The translations under genes were made by a program, and so were the position numbers. This document shows, piece by piece, positions 39,453 to 47,293 of a DNA stretch of 64,000 nt (positions are counted from its first letter, which is position 1; each line of letters starts with the position of its first letter). A model generated the notes under the pieces. That model searched no databases. It was not told the DNA's origin and was given only the letters and a program-made list of their open reading frames with translations. Location: NCBI GenBank assembly GCA_934271715.1, contig CAKQRZ010000002.1:110302-174301 (forward strand). Reading direction: 5' to 3'. Source of the stretch: an uncultured Alphaproteobacteria bacterium. Lineage in GTDB: Bacteria > Pseudomonadota > Alphaproteobacteria > RF32 > CAG-239.

Positions 39453-39487
39453 CTACTAAAACAATGTGCTGTAATAAGAAAAACATC

Positions 39488-39516
39488 TTTACTTTTATGT
39501 AATATTTCGTTAAAAT
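39488..39516 (+). promoter_or_regulatory. Promoter of structured leader A
   Basis: TTTACT (39488-39493), a 17-bp spacer and TAAAAT (39511-39516). The transcript would start at the conserved TTTGGATAGG. Confidence 0.65.
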
Positions 39517-39522
39517 GACTTT

Positions 39523-39731
39523 TGGATAGGCAATAGTCTGTCTGGGGTGTCGTAGCCTCATTACTGTACGTCTTTAGGACGTTAAATTTTCTAGCTTTAA
39601 CGGCTGGAAGGTAGCAAAATATGTTATCTTTTAGCTAATATGCTACACTATTTTACAGTAAGTAGTTACGGACTTCCAGCTGCCTTATCGGCGGCTTTTT
39701 TGTTGTAATTTCAATGTGAAAGGAAGTTATT
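39523..39731 (+). ncRNA. Structured leader RNA A of pilin gene 39732, candidate riboswitch
   Basis: The elements in order are TGTCTGGGG with hairpin GGGG/CCTC (39544-39559); the long-range helix TTACTGTA/TACAGTAA (39561-39568 with 39654-39661); inner hairpins ACGTC/GACGT, CTAGC/GCTGG and GTAGCA/TGCTAC; the pairing GCTGGAAG/CTTCCAGC (39603 with 39673); and the terminator GCTGCC/GGCGGC plus Ts (39679-39701). The CTTCCAGC pairing and the terminator share bases, so they exclude each other. Leader B aligns along its length with compensatory changes; leader C shares the plan. Confidence 0.72.
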
Positions 39732-40370
39732 ATGAAATATAATCAAATAGGCCGTTCCATGATAGAAATGCTCGGCGTTTTGGCGATAATAGGTGTTCTC
39801 TCAGTCGCAGGGATTGCTGGATATTCCAAAGCCATGACAAAATGGAAAATAAACAAAGCTATTGAGCAATATAGTTATTTAATATATGGTTTGTTGGAGC
39901 ATTTTGATGATATGCGTCCGCAAGCTTCCGGCACAGGTTTTGTTAAATTGGCGGAGTCTTTGAATTTACTTCCTAAGTCATGGACTGTGACGAGTGACAG
40001 CTTTGCGGTAGATGATCTTAATAATAATGTGCATATTTATTCAAGCTGGGTAGGGCGAGCCAGCGGACACCTAATTGGTTTTGAAGTTTATTTTGGGCAA
40101 GACGCCAATAAATATGAAAATAATCAGCAAAATAAAAATCTTTGCCGTGAATTGTTTAATAATTTGGCTTATCCTCTGCACGGCAGTTTATATGCTGCTT
40201 TTTTGTGGCGGCAAAATGCTGCAGTTGGAAACGCCATGTATTACGGCGATGAGGTGTGCGGACAAGGCCGAAAATGTCTAAACACAGTAAAACTAAGTGA
40301 AATAGACAGCCTGTGCAAGACTTGCACCGAAGATAATGACGGCAGCTGTTCGCTGATTTTGTATTTTTGA
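39732..40370 (+). CDS. Type IV pilin-like protein with short leader
   Basis: 212 residues beginning MKYNQIG|RSMIEMLGVLAI, a six-residue leader and Gly before the predicted prepilin peptidase cut, with Glu at +5. A hydrophobic helix follows, then a globular domain with the family marks CRELFNNLAYPLHG, YGDEVCGQGRKCL and the C-terminal cluster LCKTCTEDNDGSC. It is likely assembled into a pilus or pseudopilus or displayed on the surface; no assembly genes are in the window. The Shine-Dalgarno AAAGGAAG lies downstream of the leader terminator. Divergent from pilin copy 1. Confidence 0.85.
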   Translation: MKYNQIGRSMIEMLGVLAIIGVLSVAGIAGYSKAMTKWKINKAIEQYSYLIYGLLEHFDDMRPQASGTGFVKLAESLNLLPKSWTVTSDSFAVDDLNNNVHIYSSWVGRASGHLIGFEVYFGQDANKYENNQQNKNLCRELFNNLAYPLHGSLYAAFLWRQNAAVGNAMYYGDEVCGQGRKCLNTVKLSEIDSLCKTCTEDNDGSCSLILYF

Positions 40371-40382
40371 GGTTAAAATATC

Positions 40383-40410
40383 TTGCTTTTTGCGGCTATA
40401 CTTATATAAT
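40383..40410 (+). promoter_or_regulatory. Promoter of the 23-residue membrane peptide gene
   Basis: TTGCTT (40383-40388), a 16-bp spacer and a perfect TATAAT (40405-40410). Confidence 0.6.
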
Positions 40411-40441
40411 AGCGCATATAATTGAAAAACGGGAGATAAGA

Positions 40442-40513
40442 ATGTCTACAACTTTAATCATTCTTGGTGCTGTCGTCTTTATGATTTTATTTATAGTTTG
40501 GCAGCATGTATAA
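40442..40513 (+). CDS. Single-TM miniprotein, 23 residues
   Basis: GGGAGATAAGA precedes an ATG that encodes MSTTLIILGAVVFMILFIVW followed by QHV. A promoter with perfect TATAAT and a strong terminator frame it, so it appears to be a complete small gene between the pilin-like gene and rpsL. It is a hydrophobic single-helix membrane peptide. Function unknown. Confidence 0.6.
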   Translation: MSTTLIILGAVVFMILFIVWQHV

Positions 40514-40533
40514 CTGCAAAAATTTATAGCACA

Positions 40534-40567
40534 GAGAGTCAAAAAGTTATTGACTCTCTTTGTTTTT
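40534..40567 (+). terminator. Terminator after the miniprotein gene
   Basis: GAGAGTCA-AAAAGTTAT-TGACTCTC plus TTTGTTTTT. Its 3' arm overlaps the -35 element of the str operon. Confidence 0.8.
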
Positions 40568-40577
40568 ATGCTATTAT
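40550..40577 (+). promoter_or_regulatory. Promoter of the str operon
   Basis: TTGACT (40550-40555), a 16-bp spacer and TATTAT (40572-40577). The -35 lies inside the preceding terminator stem. Confidence 0.6.
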
Positions 40578-40582
40578 CCGCC

Positions 40583-40621
40583 TAACTAAGACCAGATGTG
40601 TAAACATTTGGCCGTTAGTTT
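40583..40621 (+). promoter_or_regulatory. 5' hairpin of the rpsL mRNA
   Basis: CTAAC and GTTAG enclose CCAGATGT-GTAA-ACATTTGG, forming a long stem at the very 5' end of the predicted transcript. It could stabilise the mRNA or act in control by a ribosomal protein. Confidence 0.5.
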
Positions 40622-40654
40622 TGTGTAAAATTAATAACTTTTAAGGAAAATGTG

Positions 40655-41026
40655 ATGCCTACAATTAATCAGTTAATTCGTAAATCACGAACACCAAAAG
40701 TGAAGAGAAACAAAGTTCCAGCTTTGAAATCTTGTCCACAAAAACGCGGTGTTTGTACAAGGGTTTATACAACAACCCCTAAAAAACCAAACTCAGCTTT
40801 GCGTAAAGTGGCTCGTATTCGTCTTACTAATGGCTTTGAAGTAATCAGCTATATCCCTGGTGAAGGTCACAATCTTCAAGAACACTCAGTGGTGCTGATT
40901 AGAGGAGGCCGTGTAAAAGACTTGCCAGGTGTTCGTTATCATATCATTCGTGGTACCTTGGATACTCAGGGTGTTTCTAAACGTCGTCAACGCCGTTCTT
41001 TGTACGGTGCTAAGAGACCTAAATAG
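40655..41026 (+). CDS. rpsL: 30S ribosomal protein S12
   Basis: 123 residues beginning MPTINQLIRKSRTP. The start is the ATG at 40655 (AAGGAAAA upstream) rather than the adjacent GTG. Conserved blocks CTRVYTTTPKKPNSALRKVA, GEGHNLQEHSVVLIRGGRVK and GVRYHIIRG are intact, including the lysines whose mutation gives streptomycin resistance, so the wild-type form is present. S12 sits at the decoding centre. First gene of the str operon, followed by rpsG. Confidence 0.99.
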   Translation: MPTINQLIRKSRTPKVKRNKVPALKSCPQKRGVCTRVYTTTPKKPNSALRKVARIRLTNGFEVISYIPGEGHNLQEHSVVLIRGGRVKDLPGVRYHIIRGTLDTQGVSKRRQRRSLYGAKRPK

Positions 41027-41037
41027 GAGATATAATA

Positions 41038-41508
41038 ATGTCACGTCGTCATAGTGCTGAAAAAAGAATCGTACTGCCTGATGCTAAATATGGTAACAAG
41101 GTAGTAGCAAAATTTATTAACAACATCATGGAAGATGGTAAAAAAGCCGTTGCAGAAAAAATCGTTTATTCGGCTTTTGATATCATGGCTGCCAAAACCA
41201 AACAAGACGCTTTGGAAGTTTTCACAACCGCTTTGGAAAATGTTAAGCCGGTTGTAGAAGTTCGTTCCCGTCGTGTTGGCGGCGCAACCTATCAAGTTCC
41301 TTGCGAAGTTCGCGCAGACCGTCGTCAGGCTTTGGCTATCCGTTGGATTATTGCCGCTGCTGCAAAACGCTCTGAAACAACAATGACAGATAGAGTTGCC
41401 AATGAATTGTTAGATGCATTTGCCAATAAGGGTGCCGCAATCAAAAAGCGTGAAGATACCCACAGAATGGCAGAAGCCAACAAAGCGTTCGCTCATTACA
41501 AGTTCTAA
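41038..41508 (+). CDS. rpsG: 30S ribosomal protein S7
   Basis: 156 residues beginning MSRRHSAEKR. It contains NNIMEDGKKAVAEKIVYSAF, ENVKPVVEVRSRRVGGATYQ and the C-terminal REDTHRMAEANKAFAHYKF, all typical of S7, which nucleates assembly of the 30S head and can regulate the operon. The Shine-Dalgarno TAGGAGAT is clear. It is 11 bp after rpsL and 15 bp before fusA. Confidence 0.99.
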   Translation: MSRRHSAEKRIVLPDAKYGNKVVAKFINNIMEDGKKAVAEKIVYSAFDIMAAKTKQDALEVFTTALENVKPVVEVRSRRVGGATYQVPCEVRADRRQALAIRWIIAAAAKRSETTMTDRVANELLDAFANKGAAIKKREDTHRMAEANKAFAHYKF

Positions 41509-41523
41509 TATAAGGAAATTGCA

Positions 41524-43599
41524 ATGGCTAGAACACATAAATTGGAATTATACAGAAACATTGGTATCATGGCTCATATTGATGCCGGTAAAACAACAAC
41601 AACCGAACGTATTCTGTTCTATACAGGTGTAAACCACAAAATTGGTGAAACCCACGATGGCGCTGCCACTATGGACTGGATGGAACAGGAACAGGAACGC
41701 GGTATTACCATTACCTCAGCAGCTACAACCTGCTATTGGAAAGGTCACCGTATTAACATCATTGATACTCCGGGACACGTTGACTTCACTGTTGAAGTAG
41801 AACGTTCTTTGCGTGTATTGGACGGTGCTGTTACCGTGTTTGATTCGGTTGCCGGTGTTGAACCGCAATCTGAAACAGTTTGGAGACAAGCTGATAAATA
41901 TAACGTACCAAGAATTTGTTTCTGCAACAAAATGGACCGTATCGGTGCCAACTTCTATCGCTGCTTGGATATGATTGTTGACCGTCTGGGCGCCCGCCCG
42001 ATGGCTATTCAGCTGCCAATCGGCGCAGAAGCCGACTTCAAAGGTATTGTAGATTTGGTTAGGATGAAAGCCATTATCTATACCGGCGACACAGCAGATG
42101 CTCCAATTGAAGAAAAAGAAATTCCGGCTGATTTGCAAGAAAAAGCTGCTGAATATCGTAACCAATTGGTAGAAATGGCTGTAGAACAAGACGAAGCCGC
42201 TATGGAAGACTATTTGGAAGGTAAAGAAATTTCAGAAGAAACCTTGAAAAAATGTATCCGCAAAGGTACATTGAGCCAAGATTTCGTACCTGTTCTTTGC
42301 GGTACAGCTTTCAAAAACAAAGGTGTTCAGCCTTTGCTGGATGCTGTAGTTGATTACTTGCCGTCTCCAATGGATATTCCGGCTATCCGCGGTGTTAAAC
42401 CTGGTACGGATATTGAAGAAGACAGACATCCGAGCGATTCTGAACCTTTGTCTGCTTTGGCATTCAAAATCATGAACGATCCGTTTGTTGGGTCTTTGAC
42501 CTTTACTCGTATTTATTCCGGAACAATGACAGCCGGTTCTTATGTTTACAACTCTGTAAAAGATAAGAAAGAAAGAATCGGCCGTATGCTGTTGATGCAC
42601 GCTAACAAACGTGATGATATCAAAGAAGCTCATGCCGGTGATATTATCGCTTTGGCCGGCTTGAAAGATACCACCACCGGTGATACTTTGTGCGATGCAG
42701 ATAAACCAATCGTTTTGGAAAACATGGTATTCCCAGACCCTGTTATTCAATTAGCCGTAGAACCAAAAACCAAAGCCGATGTAGAAAAAATGGGCTTGGC
42801 TCTTTCTCGCTTGGCTATGGAAGATCCGTCTTTCCGCGTTACATCTGATCCGGATAGTGGTCAAACCATTATTGCTGGTATGGGTGAATTGCACTTGGAT
42901 ATTATCGTAGACCGTTTGAGAAGAGAATTCAAAGTTGATGCTAACGTTGGTGACCCTCAAGTGGCTTACCGCGAAACCATTACCAAACCTTGTGATATTG
43001 AATATACTCACAAAAAACAATCTGGTGGTGCCGGTCAGTTCGCTAAAGTTAAAATCAAATTTGAACCAACTGAAGACCATACAGGCTTTGAATTTGTTAA
43101 CACAGTTGTTGGCGGTAACGTTCCTAAGGAATATATCCCAGGTGTTGAAAAAGGTTTGCGCACAGCTATGGACACAGGTGTGTTGGCCGGTTATCCTGTA
43201 ACTGGTGTTAAATGCACACTGTATGATGGTGCATACCATGAAGTAGACTCTAACGTTATGTGCTTTGAAATTGCCGCTCGTGCAGCCTTCCGTGAAGGTA
43301 TGAAACAGGCTTCTCCAAAGCTGTTGGAACCTATTATGAAAGTTGAAGTTGTAACCCCAGAAGAATATATGGGTGATATCATCGGCGATTTGAACTCTCG
43401 CCGTGGTTTGGTAAACGGTATGGACCAGCGTGGTAATGCCCGCGTTGTGGATGCCTTTGTTCCGCTCGCCAATATGTTTGGTTACGTTAACACTCTTCGC
43501 TCACTTTCTCAAGGCCGCGCTCAGTTCACAATGATTTTTGATCATTATGCTGAAGTTCCAAGAGAAGTAGCAGAAACTATCAAAGCGAAAAACGCTTAG
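41524..43599 (+). CDS. fusA: Elongation factor G
   Basis: EF-G catalyses GTP-dependent translocation of the ribosome. The 691-residue protein has the G motifs AHIDAGKTTTTER, the switch II region DTPGHVDFTVEVERSL and NKMDRIGANF, domain II and the C-terminal domains (GMGELHLDIIVDRLRREF, SRRGLVNGM, LRSLSQGRAQFTM). It is in the standard str operon order, with AAGGAAATTGC as ribosome binding site. Confidence 0.99.
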   Translation: MARTHKLELYRNIGIMAHIDAGKTTTTERILFYTGVNHKIGETHDGAATMDWMEQEQERGITITSAATTCYWKGHRINIIDTPGHVDFTVEVERSLRVLDGAVTVFDSVAGVEPQSETVWRQADKYNVPRICFCNKMDRIGANFYRCLDMIVDRLGARPMAIQLPIGAEADFKGIVDLVRMKAIIYTGDTADAPIEEKEIPADLQEKAAEYRNQLVEMAVEQDEAAMEDYLEGKEISEETLKKCIRKGTLSQDFVPVLCGTAFKNKGVQPLLDAVVDYLPSPMDIPAIRGVKPGTDIEEDRHPSDSEPLSALAFKIMNDPFVGSLTFTRIYSGTMTAGSYVYNSVKDKKERIGRMLLMHANKRDDIKEAHAGDIIALAGLKDTTTGDTLCDADKPIVLENMVFPDPVIQLAVEPKTKADVEKMGLALSRLAMEDPSFRVTSDPDSGQTIIAGMGELHLDIIVDRLRREFKVDANVGDPQVAYRETITKPCDIEYTHKKQSGGAGQFAKVKIKFEPTEDHTGFEFVNTVVGGNVPKEYIPGVEKGLRTAMDTGVLAGYPVTGVKCTLYDGAYHEVDSNVMCFEIAARAAFREGMKQASPKLLEPIMKVEVVTPEEYMGDIIGDLNSRRGLVNGMDQRGNARVVDAFVPLANMFGYVNTLRSLSQGRAQFTMIFDHYAEVPREVAETIKAKNA

Positions 43600-43685
43600 A
43601 TAACTTAATGTTAAAGACTCCGAGGGGAGGTATGCCAACCTCCCTTTCGGAAAAATGAAAATCTGTATTTTATGGAGAAAATATA

Positions 43686-44876
43686 ATGGCAAAAGAAAAA
43701 TTTGAACGCAGCAAACCGCACTGCAACATTGGTACAATCGGGCACGTTGACCACGGTAAAACAACCTTGACAGCAGCCATTACCAAAGTATTGGCAGAAA
43801 AAGGCGAAGCACAATTCGTAGATTATGCAAATATTGATAAAGCGCCGGAAGAACGCGCGCGCGGTATTACCATTAACACCTCACACGTTGAGTATGAAAC
43901 AGAAAACCGCCACTATGCACACGTAGACTGCCCGGGCCACGCCGACTATGTTAAAAACATGATTACCGGTGCCGCTCAGATGGATGGCGCAATCTTGGTA
44001 GTATCAGCAGCTGATGGTCCGATGCCGCAAACACGTGAACACATCTTGCTGGCTCGTCAAGTAGGCGTACCTGCAATCGTTGTATACATGAACAAAGTAG
44101 ACCAAGTAGACGATCCGGAATTGTTGGAATTGGTGGAAATGGAAATCCGTGATTTGCTGTCTTCTTATGGTTTCCCAGGCGATGAAACACCAATCATTAA
44201 AGGTTCAGCCTTGGCAGTATTGGAAAACGGCGACCCGAAAATCGGCCACGATTCCATCATTGAATTGATGAAAGCTGTAGACTCTTACATTCCGCAGCCG
44301 GCACGTCCGATTGACCAGCCGTTCTTGATGCCGATTGAAGACGTATTCTCAATTTCTGGTCGTGGTACAGTGGTAACCGGTCGTGTAGAACGCGGTGTAA
44401 TCCATGTAGGCGATGAAATTGAAATCGTAGGTATTAAACCAACTCAAAAAACAACATGTACCGGTATTGAAATGTTCCGTAAATTGTTGGATGAAGGCGA
44501 AGCCGGCGATAACATCGGTGTATTGCTGCGCGGTACAAAACGTGAAGAAGTAGAACGCGGTCAAGTATTGGCAGCTCCTGGTTCAATCACACCGCACACA
44601 GATTTCGTATCTGAATGCTATATTCTGACTAAAGAAGAAGGCGGCCGTCATACTCCGTTCTTCTCAAACTATCGTCCGCAATTCTATTTCCGTACAACAG
44701 ATGTAACCGGAACAATTGAATTGCCGGAAGGCACCGAAATGGTAATGCCAGGCGATAACGTAAAAATTACCGTACAGCTGCTGCACCCAATCGCAATGAG
44801 CGAAGGCTTGCGTTTCGCTATTCGCGAAGGCGGTCACACAGTTGGTGCCGGCGTTGTTTCTAAAATTTTGAAATAA
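43686..44876 (+). CDS. tuf: Elongation factor Tu
   Basis: EF-Tu delivers aminoacyl-tRNA to the ribosome. The 396-residue protein has GHVDHGKTTLTAAIT, the switch region RARGITINTSHVEYET, DCPGHADYVKNMITGAAQMD, NKVDQVDD and the beta-barrel domains ending GRTVGAGVV-type sequence (here GHTVGAGVVSKILK). Shine-Dalgarno TATGGAGA. The operon ends here at a strong terminator rather than continuing into the S10 genes. Confidence 0.99.
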   Translation: MAKEKFERSKPHCNIGTIGHVDHGKTTLTAAITKVLAEKGEAQFVDYANIDKAPEERARGITINTSHVEYETENRHYAHVDCPGHADYVKNMITGAAQMDGAILVVSAADGPMPQTREHILLARQVGVPAIVVYMNKVDQVDDPELLELVEMEIRDLLSSYGFPGDETPIIKGSALAVLENGDPKIGHDSIIELMKAVDSYIPQPARPIDQPFLMPIEDVFSISGRGTVVTGRVERGVIHVGDEIEIVGIKPTQKTTCTGIEMFRKLLDEGEAGDNIGVLLRGTKREEVERGQVLAAPGSITPHTDFVSECYILTKEEGGRHTPFFSNYRPQFYFRTTDVTGTIELPEGTEMVMPGDNVKITVQLLHPIAMSEGLRFAIREGGHTVGAGVVSKILK

Positions 44877-44894
44877 TTAAGCCGAGTACGCATA

Positions 44895-44933
44895 GAAAAC
44901 CTCTCTTGTTCTTCCGAACAGGGGAGGTTTTCT
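44895..44933 (+). terminator. Terminator of the str operon
   Basis: GAAAACCTCTC and GGGGAGGTTTTC form a 12-bp stem with the loop TTGTTCTTCCGAACA. Confidence 0.85.
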
Positions 44934-44953
44934 TTAATATTTTAATAAAATAC

Positions 44954-44981
44954 TTTACTTTTCTGTTTAATTAAGTATACT
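44954..44981 (+). promoter_or_regulatory. Promoter of structured leader C
   Basis: TTTACT (44954-44959), a 16-bp spacer and TATACT (44976-44981). Confidence 0.65.
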
Positions 44982-44987
44982 TTAAAC

Positions 44988-45213
44988 AGATATAGAGATA
45001 TGTCAGGGGCGTCAGAAACCCCTTATACATTCAGTCGTTGAGCATAATACGACTTAAAATTTGTTATGCCGATTTCCGTGGGACGGATGTCGGCTAAATA
45101 AGGTTTCGGCCAAATAAGCCGAGCCGTTTGAATGTATACGGTTTCTGAACATCCGCCCGCCATTTTGGTGGGTTTTGTTTTATATACAACAAAATTAAAC
45201 GGAGGTTAGAAAT
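44988..45213 (+). ncRNA. Structured leader RNA C of pilin gene 45214, candidate riboswitch
   Basis: The same order of elements as leaders A and B, with a different sequence: TGTCAGGGG with hairpin GGGG/CCCC (45006-45022) and loop CGTCAGAAA, the long-range helix TATACATTC/GAATGTATA (45024-45032 with 45130-45138), the inner hairpin AGTCGT/ACGACT and a GCCGA/TCGGC stem, then the terminator CCCGCCA/TGGTGGG plus TTTTG (45156-45177), then Shine-Dalgarno GGAGG. It fills the 337-base gap between tuf and the pilin-like gene. Confidence 0.68.
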
Positions 45214-45858
45214 ATGTATAAGAATTTAGAAAAAGGTCGTTCCATGATAGAAATGCTTGGCGTGCTGGCGATTATTGGAGTGCTGTCTGTCGGTGGAATT
45301 GCCGGATATTCCAAGGCTATAGAAATGTATAAAACCAGCAAGGCGGCGACGGAATACAGCTACATTATACAAGGCTTATTAGAGCATAAAGACAATATTA
45401 TAAAAAATAATCCCAACACCCAGAATTTTTTGAATGAATTTATGATGTCTGCTCACATTGTTCCCGACAACTGGATATCATTCAAACAAGGAAATATAGA
45501 TTTAGGTTTCCATGACCCTTATGGCAATGATGTCTATTTTTATACATCATACAAAGAAATGGCAATGGATATATATTTGGGTGGAGAATCAAGGGATAGC
45601 GACAATAAAAGATTGTCTCAAGGCTTTTCAGAAAAACTCTGCTTAACTCTTTATCAAAACTTTGTTCAGCCTTTGCACAATGCGGTGTATTATACAGGTG
45701 TTGGAGAGTGGAGTAGCGGCGCCTTTAAAACATTTTACGGCGATGCTTACTGTTCAGCAGAAAAACAATGCCTGCAATCCGCTGCTATTGCTGACCTGCA
45801 AAAGGCTTGCAAGCAATGTACATACGGTTACTGCGACTTATTTCTAAGATTCAAATAA
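45214..45858 (+). CDS. Type IV pilin-like protein with short leader
   Basis: 214 residues beginning MYKNLEKG|RSMIEMLGVLAI: a seven-residue basic leader, Gly before the prepilin cut, Glu at +5, then the hydrophobic helix IIGVLSVGGIAGYSKAI. The globular part keeps the family marks (LCLTLYQNFVQPLHN, YGDAYCSAEKQCL, ACKQCTYGYCDLFL) but is the most diverged member, lacking the CRELF form. A GGAGG Shine-Dalgarno lies after the leader terminator. It stands directly downstream of the str operon. Confidence 0.85.
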   Translation: MYKNLEKGRSMIEMLGVLAIIGVLSVGGIAGYSKAIEMYKTSKAATEYSYIIQGLLEHKDNIIKNNPNTQNFLNEFMMSAHIVPDNWISFKQGNIDLGFHDPYGNDVYFYTSYKEMAMDIYLGGESRDSDNKRLSQGFSEKLCLTLYQNFVQPLHNAVYYTGVGEWSSGAFKTFYGDAYCSAEKQCLQSAAIADLQKACKQCTYGYCDLFLRFK

Positions 45859-45925
45859 TAAATATTAGAATAAGTTTCTGATAGCAGGCAAGAAGATTAT
45901 AAAATATAGTTGTTAGTTTAATTTA

Positions 45926-46669
45926 TTAAAACTCCAAGCCAATGCAGCAGTAATCGCCTTTTACGCATAATTTGCAAGTGGCATCAATTTCGGATAAAGT
46001 TATTGCCTGCAAGCATTTTCTGTCAGCTCCGTTGCATGTTTTGTTACCCCAAAACTTAACTGGAACAGCCTCGTTAGCTCGGTATAGTCTGGCCCAATAT
46101 AATGTATCGGCAATTGGTTGAACTAGGTTCAAAAATAATTCGCGGCATAGATTGGTTGAAAAGTTATCGGATACGAATTGACCTTTATCATTTATAGATA
46201 TCGTTCCCATATATATGTCAAGAACAAGTCGGTTATTACGCGAGACAATATATAGCTGGTTGCCGTTGCTATCAGAAAAGCCGCCGTTTAATACCCAGTT
46301 TGGCGGAACACTTACTGTGTTGTTGATAGTGTTTGCTAAAGATATTTGTTTGCCGTCATCAACCTGAGTTAAATTTTGATAATCAGATAAATGCTCCAGC
46401 ATTCCAAAAATGAAATTACTGTATTCGCTAACAGTTTTATTAACCTTAAACTTTTCCATCGCCTTAGAATATCCGGCAATGCCGCCGACACTTAAAACTC
46501 CTATAATCGCCAAAACGCCGAGCATTTCAATCATACTGCGGCCAAGCGGGTTTGTGCCTCTGCCGCCAGTCATACTAGGCCCTGTGCCTAGTATCTTGTC
46601 GCACCAAGGGTGGTGTAATCCCTCGCCGTTAGTTACGGCGTCATTGCGAGGAGTGTAACGACGAAGCAA
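45926..46669 (-). CDS. Type IV pilin-like protein with repeat-derived leader
   Basis: The pilin part begins NPLG|RSMIEMLGVLAI near 46540 and has about 205 mature residues, with LCRELFLNLVQPIAD, WGNKTCNGADRKCL and the C-terminal CKLCVKGDYCCIG cluster. The first codons of this ORF (LRRYTPRNDAVTNGEGLHHP) are repeat DNA and are not a likely true start. The same frame continues upstream past an amber codon at 46808-46810 to a well-placed ATG at 47101, so the full gene would be 45926-47101. If that amber is not suppressed, the intact N-terminus is not linked to the pilin body. An internal ATG at 46573 is an alternative start. Confidence 0.6.
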   Translation of the reverse strand: MLRRYTPRNDAVTNGEGLHHPWCDKILGTGPSMTGGRGTNPLGRSMIEMLGVLAIIGVLSVGGIAGYSKAMEKFKVNKTVSEYSNFIFGMLEHLSDYQNLTQVDDGKQISLANTINNTVSVPPNWVLNGGFSDSNGNQLYIVSRNNRLVLDIYMGTISINDKGQFVSDNFSTNLCRELFLNLVQPIADTLYWARLYRANEAVPVKFWGNKTCNGADRKCLQAITLSEIDATCKLCVKGDYCCIGLEF

Positions 46670-47030
46670 TCCAAAACCCTCGCCCCGTGCGGGAGAGGGC
46701 GACGCCTTGGCGTCGGGTGAATGGTACTTTAATAACGTGCAAAAGGCATTAAGTAAGCGTCCCCAGTACCAACCCGAAATGTCATACTTGTCGCCACACC
46801 CCGCAGGCTATGGCAGACGAGTATCCATGATTTTGTTGCAGAATGCAACGCTTCTTTGTTTACTTATTACCATAGAGAACCCGCGTCCCCAGCACTCGTC
46901 ATTCTCTGATTTATTCCGAGAATCTTGTGTGAACCAGCACTTATGCAATAATAAGGCTAATTTATTGACTAGGTTAGTACCTTGTTGCCAGAAGATTCTA
47001 GGCACAAGGCCTAGAATGACTGGTGCTGGA
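46560..47030 (-). repeat. Composite palindromic repeat element, copy 2
   Basis: It contains the same modules as copy 1 (ATTCTAGGC/GCCTAGAAT near 46996-47018, GTC-rich palindrome at ~46777-46826, GACGCC/GGCGTC, CCCTC/GAGGG) plus an extra insert near 46625-46680 that carries the segment GTCATTGCGAGGAGTGTAAC. The frame is kept throughout except for one C-to-T change that creates TAG. Confidence 0.75.
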
Positions 47031-47101
47031 GGCGTGAGCTTAGTACCTCCACCTACTTTTCCCCTGCACTTTCCGCTTAAAAAATTCATACTCTTCAACA
47101 T
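46808..47101 (-). pseudogene. N-terminal part of pilin copy 2, cut off by an amber codon
   Basis: AGGAGGAATAAG precedes the ATG at 47101; 97 codons follow (MLKSMNFLSGKCRGKVGGGT ...) before TAG at 46808-46810. The aligned position is CAG in copies 1 and 3. Downstream of the TAG the same frame is open to the pilin body, so this is either a recent pseudogene or a readthrough site. Confidence 0.6.
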
Positions 47102-47117
47102 CTTATTCCTCCTATTA

Positions 47118-47293
47118 TGTGTAAAAAAAACGACCGTTATTTTTACACACTATAAACAAGACGCTGAAAAGTCTCACAAATCTGCAAAAAACATCGCAAA
47201 TATAAAAAGTTATTGCAAATTTTAGCAACCTCTGTTACATTACTAAAAACAGCCTAAAAACTGTCCATTTTAAACGGTCGTTTTTTTTACACA
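47118..47293. repeat. 19-bp perfect inverted repeat flanking 138 bp
   Basis: TGTGTAAAAAAAACGACCG (47118-47136) and CGGTCGTTTTTTTTACACA (47275-47293) are exact inverted copies. A third match lies at 63928-63946. About 70 bp including the second arm (47224-47293) recurs inverted at 63928-64000. The interval between the arms carries no convincing gene. Confidence 0.75.

Noticed and set aside
46707..47225. A 172-codon plus-strand open frame
   Set aside because: It lies entirely across the palindromic repeats and the 5' region of pilin copy 2. The frame is open because palindromes read similarly on both strands. It has no ribosome binding site, and its residues match translations of the other repeat copies.
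47118..47293. Inverted repeat considered as an insertion sequence
   Set aside because: Only 138 bp lie between the arms, with no transposase and no clear target duplication; at most a non-autonomous element.
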